Assembly (NCBI GenBank): GCA_016192205.1
Contig: JACPUP010000008.1
Coordinates: 1 to 9,375, forward strand
Direction: 5' to 3'
Source: Candidatus Kerfeldbacteria bacterium
GTDB taxonomy: Bacteria; Patescibacteriota; Patescibacteriia; SBBC01; JACPUP01
DNA length: 9,375 bases
This document shows, piece by piece, positions 1-3,931 of this stretch. Positions within the stretch are counted from its first letter, which is position 1. The number at the start of each line of letters is the position of its first letter. Both the position numbers and the translations under genes were made by a program. Below the pieces are notes generated by a model that was not told the origin of the DNA, searched no databases, and worked only from the letters and a program-made list of their open reading frames with translations.

Positions 1-19
1 CTGGTACGGCTAACGCTTC

Positions 20-41
20 GGGCGCTCGCTTCGCTCGGCCC
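20..41 (+). repeat. Possible third copy of the palindromic module
   Basis: The stretch 24-38 matches the loop of the module at 1639-1670 at about 13 of 15 positions. It is closed by a short GGGC/GCCC stem (20-23 with 38-41). The core is itself nearly palindromic (CTCGCTTCGCTCG-like), so some similarity is expected by chance. The stem is much shorter than the 7-9 bp of the two copies beside the tRNA, so the assignment is tentative. Confidence 0.3.
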
Positions 42-83
42 TCCGCTGCACTGGCAGGGCTTCTTGGTGTTTTGTTTTTTTTT
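38..83 (+). terminator. Possible intrinsic terminator of an upstream gene
   Basis: A GCCCT/AGGGC hairpin (38-42 with 56-60) is followed by a T-rich tail ending in a run of nine Ts (75-83). The long T run starts about 14 bases after the stem, farther than usual, so this is only a fair terminator. Right after it lies an AAC-rich, low-complexity stretch (84-109). It would end a transcript entering from before the window. Confidence 0.35.
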
Positions 84-138
84 CGAACAACAACAAACAA
101 CAAACAAACTGACCAACATATCCGGCCGCGAAGGGCGA

Positions 139-195
139 CCCAGCACCTTCCTGGCTGGATACTGAAGGTTTTTTCGATCCAAAGAAGGTGCTGGG
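139..195. repeat. Perfect 12-bp inverted repeat
   Basis: CCCAGCACCTTC at 139-150 is exactly complementary to GAAGGTGCTGGG at 184-195. The 33-base loop contains a further GGAT/ATCC pairing (157-160 with 177-180) around a T6 run. No gene is recognisable here. It could be a hairpin of a structured RNA or a small palindromic element. Confidence 0.6.
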
Positions 196-246
196 GAGTC
201 CTGGAGCGTGCCGCACCGCACCCGCCGTATAAAGGGGGATGAAGTA

Positions 247-351
247 CTGGCCGTGGGGGCCGAGGCCAGGAGCGGACGCAACTGCTCGCGTCCGCGAGAG
301 CGGCAGGCTGGCGGAGCTTTTGAAAATGATCTGCAAGGCATTGTATTTTCA
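247..351. other. Cluster of hairpins, no gene seen
   Basis: Three further stems follow each other: CTGGCC/GGCCAG (247-252 with 264-269), GCGGACGC/GCGTCCGC (272-279 with 288-295, perfect 8 bp), and TGAAAAT/ATTTTCA (321-327 with 345-351). Open frames through this stretch give low-complexity, Arg/Pro/Ser-rich proteins resembling nothing I know, so I regard it as noncoding. It may be the 3' part of another structured RNA or belong with the large RNA downstream. Confidence 0.4.
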
Positions 352-382
352 TTCGAAAAGTTATCCCCACCCCCGCAGTCCA

Positions 383-412
383 TTGACGCCGATATACTTT
401 TCGCTTTATAGT
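383..412 (+). promoter_or_regulatory. Sigma70-like promoter of the large RNA
   Basis: TTGACG at 383-388 and TATAGT at 407-412 are separated by 18 bases (or TTATAG at 406-411 with 17). This is the best promoter in the first 2 kb. It predicts a start at about 419-420, exactly the first base of the outer helix of the RNA candidate. Confidence 0.65.
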
Positions 413-419
413 GTATCCC

Positions 420-1245
420 ATGAAGCTCCAGGAGCGTTCCACCATCATTAGTACCCTCCTGTCGATTACCTTCCTCCGCTCGGAGAGAGGTAGAGCTTCG
501 TAGTCTTCCATCAAGCACAGTCGCTCTTTCAAGACTCAAAGGCTCACCTCTCAACCGAGAGGTGAAGCCGCTTTTGGGCGTCCAATCTCGCCCTGGTGTG
601 TGAGGGTTCGTGGCATCTGCGTGGGAGGCAAAGCCATGACGCGTGAGTACATCCGGGTAACCGGAACGGGTTTGAACCGCATTGAGCGGTTCGTGATCGA
701 GTACAGTGGAACGGGGGCATTCCCGTGGACTCCGGACCGGAACTGGCACCGTTGTCAGCCCGACTACGAGGACTCGGTACTGCGGGTCTACGGCAGGAAC
801 CCGCCGCCGTGGGGAACCGGCCCGGCCGAACCCGTGTGCCCTGCAGGGAGCGGAGCTCATGAGCGTGGATGGCGGTGACGCCGGACCGGTTCCCGTCAGG
901 GGTGCGGGGAAGGTGATGCTTCGTTCGCGACGGCGAGCCGGTCCGGTTTCGATAGCCGAGCTCTGGGGTGAGATGCATCCCGGAGCTCTTCTTTTCTGGG
1001 TCGTCACCTCGTTTTGACGGTCGCTTGGAAGAGCAGTATGCTGGGGTTGCTCTCGCGGCGACTGGTACTATCAAAGTTCTACAATCATTCTCCTTGGGAA
1101 TCCATGATCGGCGCAGCCCGTGGGCTGCGCCAGAGGATGCCCAGCGGTCGACGAATCGTTCGGCCAACCCCGCGCTCTGGCTGTTCCAAGCTCGAGCACG
1201 TGGGAGCCGGCGAGGAGACCCCCTGACCATCATGGGGCTTGATGG
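420..1245 (+). ncRNA. Candidate large structured RNA, undescribed
   Basis: No recognisable gene covers this stretch, but helices follow one another. The 5' end is a compact three-way junction: 420-428 with 493-501 (9 bp), 429-434 with 456-461 (6 bp), 467-477 with 482-492 (10 pairs, one mismatch). Further stems are 502-507/531-536; 541-552/557-569 (12 bp, one bulge); 576-580/589-593; 652-656/661-665 with a GTAA loop; 674-680/686-692; 711-715/722-726; 743-748/753-758; 782-787/799-804; 871-874/879-882 with a GTGA loop (shares two bases with the next); 881-897/929-946 (17 bp, one bulge); 958-970/976-988 (13 bp); 1002-1006/1015-1019; 1020-1024/1058-1062 around 1030-1035/1048-1053; 1084-1088/1104-1108; 1110-1118/1123-1131 (9 bp, no mismatch); 1227-1232/1240-1245. 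Several pairs are G-U only on the + strand. I found no RNase P, tmRNA, SRP, 6S or group I/II intron core. The 3' end is uncertain; it may be several RNAs. Confidence 0.55.
541..575 (+). terminator. Strong hairpin, possible early terminator
   Basis: A 12-bp stem (541-552 with 557-569, one bulged A at 565) with an AACC loop is followed by CGCTTTT. The T run is only four bases, so termination would be weak. If it works, a separate RNA of about 155 bases (420-575) would be made, holding the three-way junction and one more hairpin. Otherwise it is an internal stem of the longer RNA. Confidence 0.3.
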
Positions 1246-1267
1246 ACGGCCGTCGGAGAGCTTTTAG

Positions 1268-1572
1268 CGGGGTGTCCTCGTTAGAGTTTTCCGATGACAC
1301 ATCACTACGTCTACGTTCTCCAGAGCCTGCGCGATGGCCACCTTTACACCGGCTACACCAATAATTTAGTGCAGAGGATCAGATACCACGCAGCGGGGAA
1401 AGTCTTCTCGACCAAGCACCGACTACCAGTACGGTTGATTTACTACGAAGTCTGTGGTAGAGAGAGTGATGCGCGTGCCCGTGAAAAGTATCTCAAAGAC
1501 GGGCCTGGGCAAACGGTATCTGCGAAACCGGCTTAAACATTTTTTCCAAGACGGAAAACTCTAACGGGGTGT
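1268..1572 (+). mobile_element. Possible small insertion carrying a GIY-YIG gene
   Basis: CGTTAGAGTTTTCCG (1279-1293) ends at the base before the start codon of the GIY-YIG gene. Its exact reverse complement lies at 1552-1566, over the gene's restored stop codon. Outside these arms an 8-base direct repeat, CGGGGTGT, lies at 1268-1275 and 1565-1572. The right copy is also the first eight bases of a tRNA-Pro 5' fragment and overlaps the inverted repeat by two bases. The layout resembles terminal inverted repeats with a target duplication at the 5' end of a tRNA. Alternatively, the inverted repeat is just a hairpin in the mRNA, and the direct repeat is chance. Confidence 0.4.
1294..1564 (+). pseudogene. 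GIY-YIG nuclease family protein, frameshifted near C-terminus
   Basis: As read, the frame runs 1294-1536 and gives 80 residues. It is a small single-domain GIY-YIG protein of the UvrC N-domain/YhbQ-like type: YVYVL at 5-9 (the GIY strand), LYTGYT at 17-22 (the YIG strand, here YTG), the catalytic Arg28, His32, a VFSTKHRLP segment near 37-45, and the metal-binding Glu52 in LIYYE. The family normally ends in a GKRYLKNRLK-type helix. That helix is present in the +1 frame as GKRYLRNRLKHFF (1508-1546), ending at TAA 1562-1564. Skipping one base, best placed at G1498 after the LK codons, restores a protein of about 89 residues, the usual length. Hence an indel, a sequencing error or a recent inactivation; the catalytic part is intact. 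There is no Shine-Dalgarno sequence, and the left arm of a 15-bp inverted repeat abuts the start codon. The cellular role of these solo proteins is not well established; DNA cleavage is inferred from the fold. Confidence 0.85.
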
Positions 1573-1603
1573 GGCGCAGTTGGTAGCACGTCCCGCCCTC
1601 TGT
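1565..1603 (+). pseudogene. tRNA-Pro 5' fragment
   Basis: CGGGGTG (acceptor strand), T8, then a GCGC/GCAC D-arm around the loop AGTTGGTA match the first 26 bases of a typical bacterial tRNA-Pro. Compared with the intact tRNA at 1715 there are 3 differences in 26 bases, one making a C-A mismatch in the D stem. Past base 1590 no proper anticodon arm forms, and a second 5' copy starts at 1604. The matching acceptor 3' strand CACCCCG is found at 1849-1855. Confidence 0.6.
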
Positions 1604-1638
1604 CGGGGATTAGCGCAGTTGGTAGCGCGCATGCATGG
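1604..1638 (+). pseudogene. Truncated copy of tRNA-Pro(GGG), 5' half
   Basis: These 35 bases match 1715-1749 of the intact tRNA with only two differences (AT for TA at the end of the acceptor strand). The copy stops inside the anticodon loop, after G34 and G35, where the palindromic module 1639-1670 begins. There is no T-arm and no acceptor 3' strand, so it cannot make a tRNA. It is a direct duplication of the tRNA 5' half, as left by insertion or recombination at the anticodon loop. Confidence 0.75.
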
Positions 1639-1670
1639 CCCCGCACCACTCGCTACGCTCGGATGCGGGG
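1639..1670 (+). repeat. Palindromic module, copy 1
   Basis: CCCCGCA (1639-1645) pairs with TGCGGGG (1664-1670) around the 18-base loop CCACTCGCTACGCTCGGA. A module with the same layout and 14 of 18 loop bases in common, but another stem, lies in the opposite orientation at 1811-1842. This copy sits directly on the break in the truncated tRNA copy. Confidence 0.65.
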
Positions 1671-1714
1671 TAAAGGTGCAAGAACATTCAAAACAGCATT
1701 CTTGTCGGTCGACT

Positions 1715-1787
1715 CGGGGTATAGCGCAGTTGGTAGCGCGCATGCATGGGGTGCATGAGGTCCCGGGTTCGAGCCCCGGTACCCCGA
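1715..1787 (+). tRNA. tRNA-Pro (anticodon GGG)
   Basis: A complete cloverleaf is visible. The acceptor is CGGGGTA (1715-1721) with TACCCCG (1780-1786), and the discriminator is A1787. The D-arm is GCGC/GCGC around AGTTGGTA. The anticodon stem is CATGC/GCATG (1741-1745 with 1753-1757) with loop ATGGGGT, giving anticodon GGG at 1748-1750 with T33 and G37. The T-arm is CCGGG/CCCGG with loop TTCGAGC. C1-G72, A73 and G37 fit proline. CCA is not encoded; GTC follows. It would read CCC and CCU codons. Unusually, the flanks continue the acceptor helix: 1705-1714 pair perfectly with 1787-1796, giving 17 continuous pairs including A73, which is normally single-stranded. The gene lies between fragments of related tRNA-Pro genes. 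Confidence 0.93.
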
Positions 1788-1810
1788 GTCGACCGATAGG
1801 TTCGAGCCGG

Positions 1811-1842
1811 CCCTGTACCCGAACGCAGTGAGTGGTACAGGG
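1811..1842 (-). repeat. Palindromic module, copy 2
   Basis: CCCTGTA (1811-1817) pairs with TACAGGG (1836-1842), and two further ACC/GGT pairs extend it to 9 bp. Read on the minus strand, the interior CCACTCACTGCGTTCGGG agrees with copy 1 at 14 of 18 positions, while the stem sequence is entirely different. It lies between the T-loop-like GGTTCGAG (1799-1806) and the 3' strand of a tRNA at 1843-1859, as if inserted in a T-loop. Confidence 0.65.
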
Positions 1843-1859
1843 TCCCGCCACCCCGACCA
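1843..1859 (+). pseudogene. tRNA-Pro 3' fragment with encoded CCA
   Basis: The bases read T, CCCGC (3' strand of a T stem), CACCCCG (acceptor 3' strand), A (discriminator), CCA. The acceptor strand is exactly complementary to CGGGGTG at 1565-1571, so both fragments probably come from one tRNA-Pro. Removing 1807-1842 would join TTCGAG to T and give a canonical seven-base T-loop, although the upstream T-stem strand does not match beyond two pairs. Unlike the intact tRNA, this one encodes CCA, pointing to a different origin. On the minus strand it overlaps the end of the recombinase remnant. Confidence 0.6.
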
Positions 1860-2071
1860 GTCCGAAGAAACGACCGCATCGGCGATGAGCTGGAACGGTT
1901 TCGTGAAGTCCAGAGCCAGTTTCTTCGCGGTGAGCGTGTCGTGGACGAGCGGGGCGTCATGTCCGAACAAGGTCGTCCACCCGCTGAAGGAGAATGGTGA
2001 GAAGCATTTCCCGCTGCTATGCTCCGCACACTTTTTGAAGTTCTCGGGCGCAATGCACCTGCTGATCGTCG
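1848..2071 (-). pseudogene. Remnant of a large serine recombinase C-terminus
   Basis: Two frames on the minus strand carry consecutive parts of what looks like the C-terminal end of site-specific serine recombinases common in Patescibacteria. The downstream part contains KKLALDFTKPFQLIADAV followed by SSDWSGWRD. These end-domains typically read LKDKKL..., KPFxII..., then a WxGWRD-like end running into a tRNA in antisense. The upstream part, in another frame, reads ARELQKVCGA, a stop, then QREMLLTILLQRVDDLV, resembling the AREAFETGDLxTKREIL region. One in-frame stop and one frameshift show decay, and the catalytic resolvase domain is absent. The end lies antisense over the CCA-bearing tRNA fragment, the usual arrangement when a recombinase gene borders its own attachment site. 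The call rests on remembered family patterns. Confidence 0.55.
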
Positions 2072-2722
2072 TCAGCTGGTAGCTAGCCCGTTGCGGAGTA
2101 CCTGCTCGCAGTCCCAGCGGACGCGACGGAGGTGGCGCGGCGTCCGGAGGTAGCGGCGGCAGGCGAGCATCGTGCGCCAAAAGTTCGGCCAGGTGAAATC
2201 CCGCGGACCGAGCAGCGCATCGGCCTCGGCACGGGTCAGCAGCCGGCCGCCTGAACCGATTTGGAGTTCGGCAAACCGTGCGCCGAGCCGTTGACTGATG
2301 GCTTGGAGCACGCGGTCTCCATAGGTGAGTCCGCGTCGGATCCCCGCCAGACTCCAGTCGGGGTTGGGAAAGATGAGGAACACTTGGGCGGTGTGTTCGA
2401 TGTCGGTCCGCCCCTGGTGACTCGCGAGGTCTTCGGCGAGGTGGAGGGCGAAACCCAGCCAGACTAGCTGCTCATTGAGCGGGCTGGCCTCCATGCGGGC
2501 GAGGTAGCGACGAAGTAACGCGCTACACGCGCTGGCAGCCCAATCCGGATCGAGGGGCAGGCCGTTGGGGCCAAGCGGCGTCGAGGCGTTGGCGATGTTG
2601 TCAGACCAGCGATACCAGTCGGTCCAGCGGCTCGTTTCGCCAACCAGGTGAACGACCGACGGTGCGAAACCACGACGCCGAAGCGCGCGCTGGGTGACCC
2701 ACCGGTGAAGGAAAGGGAGCAT
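2072..2722 (-). CDS. Uncharacterised protein with a phospholipase C/P1-nuclease-like His-Asp motif
   Basis: This is a 216-residue soluble-looking, helix-rich protein, Arg- and Trp-rich, without an evident signal peptide. The segment ALHLAEDLASHQGR (92-105) carries a His94-x3-Asp98-x3-His102 pattern, and WTDWYRWSDN (33-42) adds Trp and Asp residues. H-x3-D-x3-H in a helix, with further His (25, 110), recalls the zinc-binding core of zinc-dependent phospholipase C and S1/P1 nucleases, but no other family landmark is clear, so enzyme activity is only a suggestion. I chose ATG 2722 because a longer frame would run antisense through the antiporter gene and lose protein-like composition. It is divergent from the antiporter, with 79 bases between. 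No Shine-Dalgarno sequence is seen, and a promoter places the start a few bases before the ATG. Its stop lies next to the recombinase remnant. Confidence 0.7.
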   Translation of the reverse strand: MLPFLHRWVTQRALRRRGFAPSVVHLVGETSRWTDWYRWSDNIANASTPLGPNGLPLDPDWAASACSALLRRYLARMEASPLNEQLVWLGFALHLAEDLASHQGRTDIEHTAQVFLIFPNPDWSLAGIRRGLTYGDRVLQAISQRLGARFAELQIGSGGRLLTRAEADALLGPRDFTWPNFWRTMLACRRYLRTPRHLRRVRWDCEQVLRNGLATS

Positions 2723-2732
2723 GACGGTAATG

Positions 2733-2761
2733 AGTGTACGTGATGATGCGGACGCCGTCCA
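2733..2761 (-). promoter_or_regulatory. Promoter for the phospholipase-like gene
   Basis: On the minus strand TGGACG (2756-2761) and TACACT (2733-2738) are spaced by 17 bases; each matches the sigma70 consensus at four of six positions. Transcription would start near 2726, about four bases before the ATG, so the mRNA would be nearly leaderless. Confidence 0.35.
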
Positions 2762-2763
2762 CA

Positions 2764-2793
2764 TTGTTGTATGCAGGCAGCCTGGAGTATTCT
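2764..2793 (+). promoter_or_regulatory. Promoter for the antiporter gene
   Basis: TTGTTG (2764-2769) and TATTCT (2788-2793) are 18 bases apart. The -10 box ends eight bases before ATG 2802, so the transcript would begin at or next to the start codon. This also argues for that ATG over the in-frame ATG at 2721. Confidence 0.35.
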
Positions 2794-2801
2794 TAGAACG
2801 T

Positions 2802-3764
2802 ATGGCCCTCTCGTTCCTCTGGTTGGTGCTTGGTTTCGGACTCCTCGTCAAAGGCGCAGGCTGGTTGGTTGACGGTGCATCCTCACTCGCCCGGCGCTGG
2901 GGCGTCTCGCTGCTCGTGATTGGCCTGACCGTGGTGGCGTTCGGCACGTCCATGCCCGAACTCATCGTGAACGTGTTCGCCTCGGCGCAGGGCAACGCCG
3001 AGATCGCTATCGGCAACATCGTCGGGTCCAATACCTTCAATCTGCTCGTCGTGCTCGGGGTCTCCGCCGTTTTCGTGCCGCTCGTTGTCAAACGCCAAAC
3101 CGTCTGGAAGGAGATTCCGCTGGCTGTGCTCGCCACGCTCGTCCTGCTCGTGATCGCGAACGATCACGGGATTGATGGTGTAATGAGCAACGTGTTGTCG
3201 CGTTCCGAAGGGTTTATTTTGATTGGGTTTTTCGCAATTTTTCTCGGCTACACCCTGGCGGTCGCCCGACAGCAGGAGCCCATGACAGAGGAAATCCGGA
3301 TATTCAGTCCGGGGCGATCAGCACAGCTGCTCGTCGCTGGTTTGGCCAGCCTCATACTCGGCGGCCGCTGGGTGGTGGACGGCGCCGTGGCGATTGCGAC
3401 CGGTTTCGGGTTGAGCGAAGCCGTCATCGGGCTGACCATTGTGGCGATCGGGACGTCGTTGCCAGAGTTGGCAACGTCGGTTGTGGCAGCGCGGCGAGGC
3501 AATGTTGACGTGGCGGTCGGCAACGTGGTCGGCTCGAACATCTTTAACGTCTTCGCCGTCCTCGGCGTGTCCACGCTTATCCGCCCGTTGCCGATCCCGC
3601 CTGCTGCCACGGCCGATGTCCTCGTTTCGCTCGCCGCCACGCTGGCACTCTTCGTCACGATGTTCATCGGCACGCGCCACCGACTGGACCGCTGGCAGGG
3701 GGCGGCGTTCCTGGCGCTCTACGCTGCGTACGTTGCGACACTCCTCGCGCGGCTCAATGCGTAG
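2802..3764 (+). CDS. CaxA-type calcium/cation antiporter (Na+/Ca2+ exchanger family)
   Basis: This is a 320-residue membrane protein of about ten hydrophobic segments in two homologous halves, as in the YrbG/CaxA branch of the Ca2+/cation antiporter superfamily. The two alpha-repeat signatures are plain. The first, at about 48-80, has GTSMPELIVNVFAS then GNIVGSNTFN; the second, at about 217-249, has GTSLPELATSVVAA then GNVVGSNIFN. The acidic residue in each PEL and the Asn and Ser of GNxVGSN form the ion site in the family. It should extrude Ca2+ using a Na+ or H+ gradient; the ion preference cannot be read from sequence. An in-frame ATG at 2721 would add 27 charged residues overlapping the divergent gene; ATG 2802 starts directly before the first membrane segment and fits the promoter. 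Length is normal. A small AGCCGC/GCGGCT hairpin overlaps the stop. Confidence 0.93.
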   Translation: MALSFLWLVLGFGLLVKGAGWLVDGASSLARRWGVSLLVIGLTVVAFGTSMPELIVNVFASAQGNAEIAIGNIVGSNTFNLLVVLGVSAVFVPLVVKRQTVWKEIPLAVLATLVLLVIANDHGIDGVMSNVLSRSEGFILIGFFAIFLGYTLAVARQQEPMTEEIRIFSPGRSAQLLVAGLASLILGGRWVVDGAVAIATGFGLSEAVIGLTIVAIGTSLPELATSVVAARRGNVDVAVGNVVGSNIFNVFAVLGVSTLIRPLPIPPAATADVLVSLAATLALFVTMFIGTRHRLDRWQGAAFLALYAAYVATLLARLNA

Positions 3765-3768
3765 CCGC

Positions 3769-3797
3769 TTGCGGCTGCGCGTGCCCTCGGCTATACT
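3769..3797 (+). promoter_or_regulatory. Promoter of the yhhQ transcript
   Basis: TTGCGG (3769-3774) and TATACT (3792-3797) are exactly 17 bases apart. A start near 3804 gives a leader of about 128 bases before the transporter, in contrast with the near-leaderless neighbours. Confidence 0.55.
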
Positions 3798-3803
3798 GGG
3801 CAT

Positions 3804-3931
3804 ATGTTGGTAACGGATACCCGGAAGACCTGGTCGAGCTTCGCCGACTGCGCACGCTAGCGCATCCTTGGGCTGTTGACCGTATGCGCGGGCAGCTCGC
3901 CGTTTTTCCCTATCCGTAACCATTCCCCTTT
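3804..3931 (+). promoter_or_regulatory. Structured leader, candidate riboswitch
   Basis: An outer helix pairs GGTAACGGATA (3809-3819) with TATCCGTAACC (3911-3921): 10 of 11 pairs. It encloses a hairpin at 3831-3836/3845-3850 (TGGTCG with CGACTG, two G-U pairs) and a 6-bp hairpin GCGCAT/ATGCGC (3860-3865 with 3884-3889). The result is a multi-branched fold closing ten bases before the ATG, with a T5 run at 3903-3907 just before the closing strand. Transporters of this family are often controlled by preQ1 riboswitches, but I could not match the known preQ1-I or preQ1-II consensus. Confidence 0.45.

Noticed and set aside
636..878. An 80-codon frame with a good GGGAGG seven bases before its ATG, followed by an overlapping 52-codon frame (859-1017)
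   Set aside because: The frames run straight through consecutive hairpins, the second half is Pro/Gly-rich, neither resembles a known protein, and other genes here do not use Shine-Dalgarno sequences. Small peptides remain possible.
544..1233. A 229-codon frame on the minus strand
   Set aside because: Composition is Arg/Pro/Ser-rich without any domain pattern, as expected from a GC-rich noncoding stretch; the G-U pairs point to the other strand.
420..1245. RNase P RNA, tmRNA, SRP RNA or 6S RNA
   Set aside because: The conserved sequences I know for these are absent on both strands: the GAGGAAAGTCC and ACAGAAA blocks, the tRNA-like end with tag frame, the GGAAGCAGC loop. There is also no single long bulged hairpin as in 6S.
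420..1290. Group I or group II intron carrying the GIY-YIG gene
   Set aside because: I found no group I P7/R-S core and no group II domain V. The GIY-YIG gene lies outside the folded region, and the flanks do not join into an interrupted gene.
1565..1643. A complete tRNA starting at 1565
   Set aside because: The acceptor and D-arm are there, but no anticodon arm with a plausible loop and no T-arm follow before the next 5' copy begins.
1561..1851. Minus-strand frame containing VPGLEPGTSCTPCMRATNC
   Set aside because: This is the familiar false protein produced by reading a tRNA gene in antisense.
2261..2467. Short + strand frames inside 2072-2722
   Set aside because: They are shadows of the minus-strand gene, which has far better protein-like composition.
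2721..2801. Earlier in-frame ATG for the antiporter at 2721
   Set aside because: It would overlap the divergent gene and add 27 hydrophilic residues not seen in the family; the promoter lies inside this stretch.
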